From an uncultured Eggerthellaceae bacterium (lineage in GTDB: Bacteria; Actinomycetota; Coriobacteriia; Coriobacteriales; Eggerthellaceae): DNA of 21,206 nt. Both the position numbers and the translations under genes were made by a program. The notes under the pieces are model-generated. The model did no database searches and was not told the DNA's origin. It saw nothing but the letters and a program-made list of their open reading frames with translations. Of the stretch, positions 8,699 through 16,741 are shown piece after piece. Positions within the stretch are counted from its first letter, which is position 1; each line of letters begins with the position of its first letter. Location of the stretch: positions 1 through 21,206 of the forward strand of contig CAJUPL010000031.1 of NCBI GenBank assembly GCA_910588435.1, given 5' to 3'.

Positions 8699-8704
8699 TG
8701 GGTA

Positions 8705-10795
8705 TTAAGCGTAGAACAATATCTCGTTGTAGGTGGGGACGGGCCAGTGCTTGCGCTCTACGATCAGCTCCATCTCATCCACAGCATGGCGGAGCGCATC
8801 CATCACAGGCACGATCTTGTGCGCGTTCATGTTCGCACGCTCCTGCTGGTCCGCTATCTCAAGCGACTCATGGTGCAGCTCATGCAGCTTGCCAAGATGC
8901 CTGTTGATCTCTGCGGCGCCCTCCAGAAGCGCGCTCAGCTTTGTCTCCTGATTGCTGAGGTCAGCGTTGGGCATGACGGCCTTGATCTCAGCGATGTGCC
9001 GCGCTATCTCAGCCGCAAAATCGTTGATGGCGGGCAGGTAGTCACGGCGGACCAGGCGCTTCATGGTGCGTATCTCTATGTTCATGGTCTTGTTGTACTT
9101 CTCCAGCTTGACCTCGTAGCGGCTCTTGAGCTCCGCCTCATCGAGCACGTTGAACTCAGAGAACAGGTCAAGGGACTTCTGCGTGACCATGCACGGAAGC
9201 GCATCTGCCGTGTTCTTGTGGTTCGCAAGCCCGCGCTTCTCAGCCTCTATAGGCCACTCATCTGAATAGCCGTCACCGTTGAAGATGATGCGCTGGTGGT
9301 CGCGCAGCGTGCGCTTCACGTAATCCAGCGCGGCGCTCTTGAAGCTCTCCTCAGGCACGCCCTCCATCTCATCCGCAAACTCTTTCAAGGACTTCGCCAT
9401 GGCGGTGTTCAGCACCATGTTCGCGTCAGAGAGGTTCTGCTCAGAGCCGGGCATGCGGAACTCGAACTTATTGCCCGTGAATGCGAACGGGCTGGTGCGG
9501 TTCCTGTCAGAGTTGTCCTTCAGGAAGTTCGGCAGCTCCGCCACGCCAAGGTCCATCTCAACGCGGTCATGGGAGGTGTAATCCTTGCCCTGGATGAGCG
9601 CATCCACCACGCGCCCAAGCTCGTCACCCAGGAACATGGAGACGATGGCCGGGGGTGCCTCGTTCGCGCCAAGACGGTGATCATTGCCGGCGGATGCGGC
9701 GGACATGCGCAGGAGCTCCTGGTAGTCATCAACCGCCTGGATGACACCTGCCAAGAACACGAGGAAGCGCAGGTTCTGCATCGGGTGCTCACCGGGTTCT
9801 AGCAGGTTCTTCCCGTTCGCAGACATGGACCAGTTGTTGTGCTTGCCGGAGCCGTTGATGTGCTCGAACGGCTTCTCATGCTCAAGGCACACCAGGCCGT
9901 AATGGCTTGCCAGAAGCCGCATCTCCTCCATGGTGAGCAGATTCTGGTCAATGGCGCGGTTCGCGTTCGCAAAGAGCGGCGCCAGCTCATGCTGGCATGG
10001 TGCCACCTCGTTGTGCTTCGTCTTCGCGGGCACGCCAAGCTTCCAGAGCTCATCATCAAGCTCTTTCATGAAGTTGTTCACGGTTGGGCGAATGGCGCCG
10101 AAGTAGTGATCCTCAAGCTCTTGGCCCTTGCACGGCGAATACCCGAAGAGCGTGCGGCCGGTGAGCACCAGGTCAAGGCGGCGCTTGTAGTCATCCTCTG
10201 AGATCAGGAAGTACTCCTGCTCAGCACCAAGCGTGATGACCACGCGCTGGCATGACTCTCCGAAGAGCTCCAGAACGCGAATGGCCTGGTCAGACACTGC
10301 GCGCATGGAGCGCAGAAGCGGCGTCTTCTTGTCCAGCGCCTCGCCGTTGTACGAGCAGAAGGCGGTTGGGATGCAGAGGACCTCGTCCTTGATGAACGCG
10401 AACGACGTTGGGTCCCATGCGGTGTAGCCACGCGCTTCGAACGTTGCGCGAAGGCCGCCGGACGGGAAGCTTGAGGCATCCGGCTCACCCTGGATGAGCT
10501 CCTTGCCTGAGAACGACATGATGGCGTGGCCGTCATCTATCGGGTCTATGAAGCTGTCATGCTTCTCAGAGGTGATGCCGGAGAGCGGCTGGAACCAATG
10601 CGTGTAGTGCGTGGCCCCCTTCTCGATGGCCCACTCCTTCATGGCGTGCGCCACCACGTTGGCCACCTCAAGGTCAAGCGGCGCGCCGTCCTTGATGGTG
10701 CGCATCAGCTGCTTGAACGTTGCCGATGGCAGGCGCTCCTGCATGGTGTGCTCATCGAAGACCATCTCACCATAGATCTGTTGGACGTTCGCCAT
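8705..10795 (-). CDS. glnN: Glutamine synthetase, type III
   Basis: This 696-aa enzyme makes glutamine from glutamate, ammonia and ATP in the cytoplasm. It is the GSIII (GlnN) class, about 700 aa and much longer than GSI or GSII. The N-terminal GSIII domain contains GGLRATFEARGYTAWDPTS. The catalytic part has EQEYFLI at 192-198 (metal-binding Glu), TKHNEVAPCQHE at 259-270, NGSGKHNN at 314-321, NEAPPAIVSMFLGDEL, and RTSPFAFTGNKFEFRMPGSE. The C-terminal helical tail is present. A GGGGAGAGG ribosome site precedes the ATG. It follows the PurF-like gene by 90 bp on the same strand and could be co-transcribed, though a TAGAAT-like -10 (plus-strand 10835-10840) may provide its own promoter. No GlnR or NtrC site is obvious to me. 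Confidence 0.96.
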   Translation of the reverse strand: MANVQQIYGEMVFDEHTMQERLPSATFKQLMRTIKDGAPLDLEVANVVAHAMKEWAIEKGATHYTHWFQPLSGITSEKHDSFIDPIDDGHAIMSFSGKELIQGEPDASSFPSGGLRATFEARGYTAWDPTSFAFIKDEVLCIPTAFCSYNGEALDKKTPLLRSMRAVSDQAIRVLELFGESCQRVVITLGAEQEYFLISEDDYKRRLDLVLTGRTLFGYSPCKGQELEDHYFGAIRPTVNNFMKELDDELWKLGVPAKTKHNEVAPCQHELAPLFANANRAIDQNLLTMEEMRLLASHYGLVCLEHEKPFEHINGSGKHNNWSMSANGKNLLEPGEHPMQNLRFLVFLAGVIQAVDDYQELLRMSAASAGNDHRLGANEAPPAIVSMFLGDELGRVVDALIQGKDYTSHDRVEMDLGVAELPNFLKDNSDRNRTSPFAFTGNKFEFRMPGSEQNLSDANMVLNTAMAKSLKEFADEMEGVPEESFKSAALDYVKRTLRDHQRIIFNGDGYSDEWPIEAEKRGLANHKNTADALPCMVTQKSLDLFSEFNVLDEAELKSRYEVKLEKYNKTMNIEIRTMKRLVRRDYLPAINDFAAEIARHIAEIKAVMPNADLSNQETKLSALLEGAAEINRHLGKLHELHHESLEIADQQERANMNAHKIVPVMDALRHAVDEMELIVERKHWPVPTYNEILFYA

Positions 10796-10885
10796 CTTAC
10801 CTCTCCCCGCTATGAGCTTTGGATGCTTGGATACATTCTAATGGACGCGCGCGAATGCATCAGCAAGCCGCAGCGCCGCTTCGTC

Positions 10886-12310
10886 TCATTCGCGCCCAGT
10901 CCAGCAGTAAGTGCAAACCTTCTCAGGGTCTATGCCTATTGCCTCCAGCATGCCATTCAATGACTGATATCCTAATGAGTCGAACCCGAGCTGCTTGCAG
11001 ATGGTTGAGAGCAGGCACTTGCCGCGCTCCGTTGATGAGTCCGCGTACTCAGCTATGTGCTTTACGCCGTCCTCCCCCTCAAGGTCATGGATGACACGGC
11101 GGGCGATCAGGTCCATCTCGGACTTGCTTGATGAGAATGACAGGAACTTGCAGGAATACATGATGGGCGGGCAAGCGCTCCTCATGTGCACTTCCTTAGC
11201 GCCATTGCCGTACAGGAAATCCACCGTCTCACGCAGCTGCGTGCCGCGCACGATGGAGTCGTCCACGAAGAGCAGCTTCTTGTCCCGGATCAGCTCCGGG
11301 ATGTGGATCTGCTTCATCTTGGCAACGCGGTTGCGCACCTCTTGGTTGGTGGGCATGAATGAGCGGGCCCACGTTGGCGTGTACTTGATGAACGGGCGCG
11401 CGAACGGCATCCCGCTTGCGGTGGAATACCCTATTGCATGCGGCACTCCGGAATCCGGCACGCCTGCAACGTAGTCAACCTGCGGCAAGAGCCCGGCCTC
11501 TGCCTCATCACGCGCCATGATGGCCCCGTTCGCGTAGCGCATGCACTCAACGTTCACGCCCTCATAGTTGGAGTTGGGGTAGCCGTAGTACACCCAGAGG
11601 AACGCGCAGATCTGCATGCGGTCCCCCGCGGGCGCCAGCGTGTCATACCCGTCAGCGTCAACGCGGACTATCTCACCGGGACCCAGCTCGTAGGCATCTA
11701 TGTAGCCTAGCTTGTGATACGCGAATGATTCGAAGGAGATGCAGTAGCCATCCTCCTTCTGACCGATCAGCACAGGCAGGCGCCCAACGGAGTCACGCGC
11801 GGCGATGATCTGCCCTTCGCGCGTCATTATGAGCAGCGTGAGCGATCCGTCTATCCGCTCTTGCGCGTATTTGATGCCTGAGACGAAATCAGGCTTCTGA
11901 TTGATGAGCGCCGCCACCAGCTCAGTGGAGTTCACCTTGCCAGAGCTCATGGCCATGAACTGCTTCTCGCCGTCACTGAAGAACTCATCCACCAGCAGCT
12001 CTTGATTGTTGATGACGCCAACCGTGGTGATGGCGAACGTGCCTAGATGGCTGCGAACCAAAAGCGGCTGCGGGTCAGTGTCAGAGATGCAGCCTATTCC
12101 GCAATCCCCGTGGAATCCCGGAAGGTCATCTTCGAAGCGCGAGCGGAAAGGGGTGTTCTCAATGGAGTGGATCTCCTTTTGGAAGCCGTCTTCGGCATCC
12201 ACGAATACCATGCCTGCCCTGCGCGTGCCAAGGTGCGAATGATAATCAACCCCGAAGAACACGTCCAAGACCACATCCTGGTGCGCAACCGCACCGAAGA
12301 AACCGCCCAT
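10886..12310 (-). CDS. PurF-like amidophosphoribosyltransferase paralogue lacking the catalytic Cys
   Basis: The 474-aa protein has the two-domain layout of glutamine PRPP amidotransferase. The C-terminal phosphoribosyltransferase half looks intact: RSFMPTNQEVRNRVAKMK, the PRPP loop LLFVDDSIVRGTQLR near 345-359, ACPPIMYSC, and a terminal CTYC (Cys466, Cys469) like the Fe-S cluster ligands of B. subtilis PurF. The N-terminal glutaminase half starts MGGFFGA, where active PurF matures to CGVFGI; the nucleophile Cys is Gly. The glutamine-binding GHVRYPTAG segment is replaced by GIGCISDTDPQ (71-81), and AHNGN by GVINNQ. A strong AGGAGGGG site just before the ATG argues against a missed upstream Cys. 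I recall similar MGGFFG proteins in other anaerobes, so it is probably a subfamily and not a local mutation. It may use free ammonia or act as a regulator. I withhold the symbol purF. glnN follows. Confidence 0.9.
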   Translation of the reverse strand: MGGFFGAVAHQDVVLDVFFGVDYHSHLGTRRAGMVFVDAEDGFQKEIHSIENTPFRSRFEDDLPGFHGDCGIGCISDTDPQPLLVRSHLGTFAITTVGVINNQELLVDEFFSDGEKQFMAMSSGKVNSTELVAALINQKPDFVSGIKYAQERIDGSLTLLIMTREGQIIAARDSVGRLPVLIGQKEDGYCISFESFAYHKLGYIDAYELGPGEIVRVDADGYDTLAPAGDRMQICAFLWVYYGYPNSNYEGVNVECMRYANGAIMARDEAEAGLLPQVDYVAGVPDSGVPHAIGYSTASGMPFARPFIKYTPTWARSFMPTNQEVRNRVAKMKQIHIPELIRDKKLLFVDDSIVRGTQLRETVDFLYGNGAKEVHMRSACPPIMYSCKFLSFSSSKSEMDLIARRVIHDLEGEDGVKHIAEYADSSTERGKCLLSTICKQLGFDSLGYQSLNGMLEAIGIDPEKVCTYCWTGRE

Positions 12311-12367
12311 TTCCCCTCCTGAACAAGCGTGCTGTCCATTACGTTCGAAGTATAACGCGCTAAGACG

Positions 12368-12396
12368 AAAAAGGACCCGCCTTGTGGCGGGCCCTC
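12368..12396 (-). terminator. Rho-independent terminator of the AAHS carrier gene
   Basis: Read on the minus strand, GGGCCCGCC and GGCGGGTCC form a 9-bp stem (one G-T wobble) around an ACAA loop, directly followed by a run of five T. It lies about 40 bases beyond the stop at 12437 and separates that gene from the PurF-like gene, which therefore probably has its own promoter in 12311-12367. Confidence 0.9.
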
Positions 12397-12436
12397 TTGA
12401 AGCTTTAACCAGCTTGAAATGAAACAGGCTTTGAGC

Positions 12437-14194
12437 CTACTCCACACCAGCTGCCTTCTCCTTCGCACGGCCCTGGCCGCCGAAGACGAAGAAGTAGATG
12501 AACGGAAGCAGCATTGCCACCAGCATGATCGGCAGAGCCATATCCGTCTTGGAGAAGCCGGGGATGGTCAGCGGGCAGACGATGCAACCGATGAAGTTGA
12601 TGACCACCACTGCGATCATGATCCAGAAGCGCATGTTGCCATCCGTCTCTGAGAGCGGGTTGTCCTCCATCTGCTTCTGCAGCTGGTCCATCGTCTTGCC
12701 GCCAGTGTTCTTGACGAACAGGAGCGTGCAGACCAGACCGAGCACGAACGGGATGAGGAGGACGAGAACGACCATTGACCAGTTGTTGGACATGGTGCCG
12801 TTCACGTCATGCTGGAACATGGCCAGACCAGCGGCCGCACCCAGAACGATGGAAGAACCAGAGCCACCGAAGCGAGCGAACGCCTGGCACCAAGAGGTAC
12901 CGGTGTTGCGCAGCGTGGTGGGATAGGACTCAGGCATCAGCGGCTGAACAGCGGTGATAGCGTAGTTCAGGCAGAAGCCGAAGAGGAGCATCAGGATGAT
13001 GCAAGGAATGAAGTTGCCAGCAGCAGCGCCAGCCAGTGGAGCGCCGTTCACAGGTGCCTCACCTGGGAACATGGGCACGAACACTGAGCAAGCGATGATA
13101 GCGACGATGCAGGCCACCCAGCCGATCCACAGAGCGCGCTTACGGCCGATAGCGTCAGAGATGAAGCCAACGCAGATGTTGGATGCGATAGCTGCAACGT
13201 TGTTCCAAGTCTGCAGGGTCACAGACTCAGCAGCGGTGAAGCCATTGCCCTGGAACCAGGTTGGGATCCAGGCGTTCATGCCGTACACGCAGAACTGGCC
13301 GACGAAGTATGCAGACCAGATAGCGCAGGTTGCAACGATGAACTTGCTGGAGAACAGCACTGCAGGGCCAGACTTAGCCGGCTTCGGAGGAACGATCATC
13401 AGGTTAGCGTCGAACTCGACGTCAACGTGACGGGTTGCCTTGACGATCTGGGTCAGGCGCTCGCAAGCCTTCTCCTTCATGCCATGGTTGGCATACCAGT
13501 GCGGAGTCTCATGCATCACGAAGATGAGGATGATGCCGTAGATCACCGGCAGAGCGCCGATGAGGTAGCAGATGCGCCAGTTCTGGTTGGCCTCAGTGCC
13601 ATTGGCAAGGGTGATGATGCCGTCGGTCAGGCCTGGGATGATGGCGTTCGGGTTGGAGCAGATAGGAGCTGCAACCAGACCAGCGATGACCCAGCCTATG
13701 ACCATGAAGGCCATGCCGCAGGTGACGAAGATGCCGCGCTGCTTTGAAGGCATGCTCTCTGAGAACACCGTGGTGACCACGGGGATGCAGGAGCCAACGC
13801 CGAAGCCTGCGATCAGGCGGAAGGCGCAGAAGAAGCCATAATCAGGCGCGAATGCCTGAGGCAGCGTGAACAGACCATAGAAGATGACCGCGATGGTCAG
13901 AGTCTTCTTACGGCCGATGGCGTCAGACATGATGCCACCAACAGCGCCGCCGAGCACCATGCCGAGCAGGCCCCAAGTGGTCAGCGAGCCGGTGAGAGCA
14001 GCGATAGGCTGGCCATCAGCGATCTGCTGAGCGAAGAACGTAGGTGCAACGTAAGTATTAGTAGAATTGACGATCATGAAGTCATAGCCGTCGAAGATCA
14101 TGGCGAATGCCAGGATCACGAAGACGATCCATGTGTGGCTTGAGATGCCAGCGCGGTCAATGACCTCAGATACTGTGAACTCTTTACCGTCCAT
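12437..14194 (-). CDS. MFS transporter, aromatic acid:H+ symporter (AAHS)-like
   Basis: A 585-aa membrane carrier, longer than the usual 430-460 aa of AAHS proteins because of extended loops and a longer C-terminal part. The AAHS-style DGYD motif is at 35-38 in the first membrane segment (IFDGYDFMIVN). The loop 2-3 motif SDAIGRKKT is at 90-98, segment 4-5 has GFGVGSCIPVVTTVFSESMP then RG, and SDAIGRKRA recurs in the second half. The family imports aromatic or other organic acids (PcaK, BenK); the actual substrate is unknown. The ORF could begin at a TTG at 14197, but ATG 14194 is better placed behind the AGGGGG ribosome site. It ends in a strong terminator. A phenylacetate-CoA ligase 3 kb away may point to aromatic acid use, but it is not in the same operon. 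Confidence 0.88.
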   Translation of the reverse strand: MDGKEFTVSEVIDRAGISSHTWIVFVILAFAMIFDGYDFMIVNSTNTYVAPTFFAQQIADGQPIAALTGSLTTWGLLGMVLGGAVGGIMSDAIGRKKTLTIAVIFYGLFTLPQAFAPDYGFFCAFRLIAGFGVGSCIPVVTTVFSESMPSKQRGIFVTCGMAFMVIGWVIAGLVAAPICSNPNAIIPGLTDGIITLANGTEANQNWRICYLIGALPVIYGIILIFVMHETPHWYANHGMKEKACERLTQIVKATRHVDVEFDANLMIVPPKPAKSGPAVLFSSKFIVATCAIWSAYFVGQFCVYGMNAWIPTWFQGNGFTAAESVTLQTWNNVAAIASNICVGFISDAIGRKRALWIGWVACIVAIIACSVFVPMFPGEAPVNGAPLAGAAAGNFIPCIILMLLFGFCLNYAITAVQPLMPESYPTTLRNTGTSWCQAFARFGGSGSSIVLGAAAGLAMFQHDVNGTMSNNWSMVVLVLLIPFVLGLVCTLLFVKNTGGKTMDQLQKQMEDNPLSETDGNMRFWIMIAVVVINFIGCIVCPLTIPGFSKTDMALPIMLVAMLLPFIYFFVFGGQGRAKEKAAGVE

Positions 14195-14526
14195 CAATAC
14201 CCCCTAGATAAATGATTTTGCCAACGCCGTTTGATGGATAGAAGCGGCGAAGGCCGAAGGATTTGGACTTCATGTCCGTGCGCAATAGCAAGACTGGGTC
14301 ACACCATCATGTTGGGAGGGATTACGAGCGCCTCAAGAATCTAGGGCTGTTGAGGTGCTAGTAATAGCGATCTGCTGCACAAGGCCTTATAGGGATCAGC
14401 CCTGGCTCCCGCTATTCAGAGCGAACCAGAAGAAACGACTGCGCGGCTTCCCCCTTCCACGATTCTCTTTCAGCTTGCGATCCTCACCCAAGGTGGATGA
14501 CAAGTATGGATGCCATACCAACTTGA

Positions 14527-14634
14527 GGTTGAACGCTGCGTGTAGAATATTTGAAGAGGGTTGAGCGGTCAATCAAAACCGCTTCAAGGCATCAACCTTT
14601 TGGGTTGATTTGCGAGGTTGAGTCCGGGTTGAAA
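14527..14634 (+). promoter_or_regulatory. Cluster of GGTTGA direct repeats in a gene-free stretch
   Basis: The stretch 14195-14747 has no credible protein gene; a 69-codon ORF at 14355-14564 has neither a ribosome site nor a recognisable sequence. Within it, GGTTGA recurs at 14527, 14559, 14603, 14616 and 14627, with an inverted copy TCAACC at 14592. Two small hairpins overlap the cluster: AGCGGT/ACCGCT (14564-14583) and ATCAACC/GGTTGAT (14591-14609). It may be a regulator-binding region for the tRNA or the AAHS gene; I do not recognise the site. Confidence 0.35.
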
Positions 14635-14722
14635 AGGTCGTTTTCGGCAAGTGGCGCCAATTATCACTGTGCGTGGAAGAGGCTTTCCGGCGAACGGTAG
14701 GCACCTTCTGAATGCGGGTTGC

Positions 14723-14728
14723 TATAAT
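14723..14728 (+). promoter_or_regulatory. -10 box of the tRNA-Val promoter
   Basis: A perfect TATAAT lies 19 bases before the tRNA 5' end, a usual distance for a tRNA promoter. A matching -35 is not obvious at 16-18 bases upstream. Confidence 0.65.
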
Positions 14729-14747
14729 GTTCAACGTCGCATGAAGT

Positions 14748-14822
14748 GGTCGCGTGGCGCAGCGGGAGCGCAGGTGCCTTACAAGCACAAGGTCGCAGGT
14801 TCAAATCCTGCCGCGACCACCA
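14748..14822 (+). tRNA. tRNA-Val (anticodon TAC)
   Basis: A complete cloverleaf can be drawn: a 7-bp acceptor stem (GGTCGCG with CGCGACC), T8 and G9, a D-stem GCGC/GCGC, an anticodon stem with one mismatch at its outer pair, and the loop CTTACAA giving anticodon TAC, which reads GUA and related Val codons. The T-arm is GCAGG, TTCAAAT, CCTGC. The discriminator is A, and the 3' CCA is encoded. No integrase gene lies nearby in the window. Confidence 0.95.
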
Positions 14823-14832
14823 TCTTTCATTT

Positions 14833-14858
14833 GTTCATCCGTGGCTTCGCAGCGTCAA
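14833..14858 (+). repeat. 26-bp exact direct repeat, copy 2 (over a stop codon, next to tRNA-Val)
   Basis: Identical in all 26 bases to 8673-8698 and in the same orientation. It starts 11 bases beyond the tRNA-Val CCA end and overlaps the TGA stop of the zinc-ribbon protein gene on the minus strand. Flanking bases do not match those of copy 1. Confidence 0.85.
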
Positions 14859-15283
14859 GACTTGACCTTCATCTGATGAGAGCATTTCGGGCAGGTGACC
14901 TTCAAGGTGCCCTTGCCGCGCGGGACTGACAGGGACTGTCCGCACTTCTCGCACTTGAACCTCTTCACAGACGCATCCTTGCCGGACGCTTTCGCAGAGC
15001 CCTTCGCACCCTTGTTGCCCTTGAAGCGATCGAGCAGCCCCTCGAACCTGTCCTCTTCTGCTTGGCGCTTTGCCACGTTCTTGGAGAACACTCGGAAGAT
15101 GGCGTAGATCAGGAACACGTAGCTCAGAACCGAGCAGATCAAGTTCGGCACGATCATGCAGATGACGGTGAGGATCACGGCCGCCACCAGCGATATCACG
15201 CCCAGCTTGTCGTATCCGTTGCGGCCTACCATGAAGTTCGCCATCTTGTCGTTCAGATCATTCATGAATCCCACGGCGCTCAT
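14855..15283 (-). CDS. Zinc-ribbon membrane protein of unknown function
   Basis: A 142-aa protein with two adjacent membrane segments (about residues 29-45 and 47-66), then a charged Lys/Ala/Gly-rich linker, then a C-terminal zinc ribbon with CEKC (Cys111, Cys114) and CPKC (Cys131, Cys134). The layout suggests a small membrane-anchored protein with a cytoplasmic metal-binding knob that may bind nucleic acid or protein; no reaction can be assigned. Start choice: a GTG at 15301 gives 148 aa, but ATG 15283 has AAGGA eight bases upstream and is preferred; ATG 15265 is also possible. The stop codon lies inside the 26-bp repeat. It is divergent from the MFS gene at 15375. Confidence 0.75.
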   Translation of the reverse strand: MSAVGFMNDLNDKMANFMVGRNGYDKLGVISLVAAVILTVICMIVPNLICSVLSYVFLIYAIFRVFSKNVAKRQAEEDRFEGLLDRFKGNKGAKGSAKASGKDASVKRFKCEKCGQSLSVPRGKGTLKVTCPKCSHQMKVKS

Positions 15284-15374
15284 CTCCCCTGTCCTTGCCA
15301 CGTCCTCTCAACTGAATGGTAGCAGTTGGATGATGGGCGCAGCAGGTCAGATGCGCGCGCGTATCATCAGCCTC

Positions 15375-16694
15375 ATGAACGGAAATGACCCACATACTGA
15401 GAAGCATCCTGAGAGCACTCAGGGTCAAGCTGCAAGCGAAAGGTCCTCAACGGCGGCGTTCGCAGTCCTTGTTGTGGTCACGTTCCTGACCGCGCTCTAC
15501 ATGAAGGGCCTGAACAGCGGCATCCCTCTCTACTATGACAGCCTTGGATATTCCGCCACCATCGGCGGCACGTTCGTTGCCGTGTTCACCCTGTCCAGCA
15601 TGGCGATGCGCCTGGCGGGTGGCCAGATCACAGACCACTTCCCGCACTACAAGGTGCTGCTGGTGAGCCTTGCGGGGCTTGCTTTGGGCGTTGCCATCCC
15701 CGCCATCTGCGATGAGTTCTACGTTGTGATGGCAAGCCGCATCCTGCAAGGAGCTGCGTTCGCGCTGGGTACCAACGTCATGACCGTGGCCGTCATGGGC
15801 ACGGCATCGCTTGCGCACATGGGGCGCCGCGTGGGCATCAAGGGCGCGGGCACGTCCGCTGGAACCATGCTGGGCGCGCTGATCGCCACAGCGCTGCTTG
15901 ACGGCGCAGGCTACCACGTCTTCTACCTCTTCTACACGGCCATCATGGTGTTGGCTATCATCATGATGGTGATCTTGCACAAGCGTCAGGCAAAGCTTGC
16001 GAAAGCGACTCCGGCTAGCAAGGCCGCAGCCAAGGATGCCGTGCCAGCAAAGGAACAAGCGCAAAAGGCCGACGCTCCCAAAGCAAGCTGGAAGGAGCGC
16101 GCACGTGAGCTGATCGCGCCGTATCTGCGCGTGCAGGTGGCACCCTACATGGCCATCTCGTTCGCACGACGCATGACGAAGGGATTCTGCATCGCGTTCG
16201 TGCTGATATTCGCGAAACACGCAGGGATAGCCGCAGGGGCTGCCTTCTTCGTGGCGGCGGGTGCAACCACCATGTGCTGCCGCCTGTTCGGCGGGAAGCT
16301 GTTCGACAGCAAGAAGACTTGGCTGCTCTTGCCCATGATCTCTGTTGAGGTGATCGGGTTCGCCGCGCTTGCCATCTGGCCGTCGTTCGCCACGATGATG
16401 GTTGCAGCTGTGGGCTACGGCATCTCTGTGGGGACCACCTCGCCATTCCTGAAGACGCTCACTGCGAAGGCGACGCCGCGTGAGCATTGGGGCGTTGTGA
16501 ACGGTGAGCTCTACTTCTTCGGGGACCTTGGCAAGGCGCTGGGCGCGTTCCTTGGCGGCGTGCTTATAGACGCCCTTGGCAAGGGGCTGATCCCAGAGAT
16601 AGCGCTTGCGTTCTCCCTGTTCACCAGCATAGCCACAGCGCTGGCGCTGATCTTGGGGCACAAGAGCAAGCGCAAGGATGAAAAGGGGGCGTAG
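15375..16694 (+). CDS. MFS transporter of unknown substrate
   Basis: A 439-aa major facilitator with about twelve membrane segments in two halves, joined by a long cytoplasmic linker rich in Ala and Lys (about residues 203-240). Family traits are RLAGGQITDHFPHYKVLL in loop 2-3, RILQGAAFALGTNVMTVAVM in segment 4, and GRRVGIKGAGTSAGTMLG in segment 5, a style common in MFS_1 drug or metabolite exporters of Gram-positive anaerobes. The ORF extends upstream to 15156, but that part overlaps the divergent zinc-ribbon gene and reads as non-coding. ATG 15375 is the last Met before a soluble N-terminus and segment 1. No clear ribosome site is visible, so the start is uncertain (ATG 15333 and 15351 are alternatives). 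No linked gene suggests a substrate. Confidence 0.85.
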   Translation: MNGNDPHTEKHPESTQGQAASERSSTAAFAVLVVVTFLTALYMKGLNSGIPLYYDSLGYSATIGGTFVAVFTLSSMAMRLAGGQITDHFPHYKVLLVSLAGLALGVAIPAICDEFYVVMASRILQGAAFALGTNVMTVAVMGTASLAHMGRRVGIKGAGTSAGTMLGALIATALLDGAGYHVFYLFYTAIMVLAIIMMVILHKRQAKLAKATPASKAAAKDAVPAKEQAQKADAPKASWKERARELIAPYLRVQVAPYMAISFARRMTKGFCIAFVLIFAKHAGIAAGAAFFVAAGATTMCCRLFGGKLFDSKKTWLLLPMISVEVIGFAALAIWPSFATMMVAAVGYGISVGTTSPFLKTLTAKATPREHWGVVNGELYFFGDLGKALGAFLGGVLIDALGKGLIPEIALAFSLFTSIATALALILGHKSKRKDEKGA

Positions 16695-16741
16695 CACCGT
16701 TCGCGCCACACCCCCATGCAGGAGACCCTGTTCGCGGGCAG

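Noticed and set aside
14355..14564. A 69-codon ORF before tRNA-Val
   Set aside because: No ribosome site, no recognisable family and unusual composition; treated as non-coding.
8673..14858. Genomic island inserted at tRNA-Val with attL/attR
   Set aside because: The direct repeat is outside the tRNA sequence, no integrase or mobility gene lies between the copies, and the enclosed genes look like ordinary metabolism.
15447..16709. A 420-codon open frame on the minus strand
   Set aside because: It lies opposite the MFS gene at 15375-16694 and its His/Arg/Gln-rich translation resembles no protein; it is a shadow of high-GC codon use.
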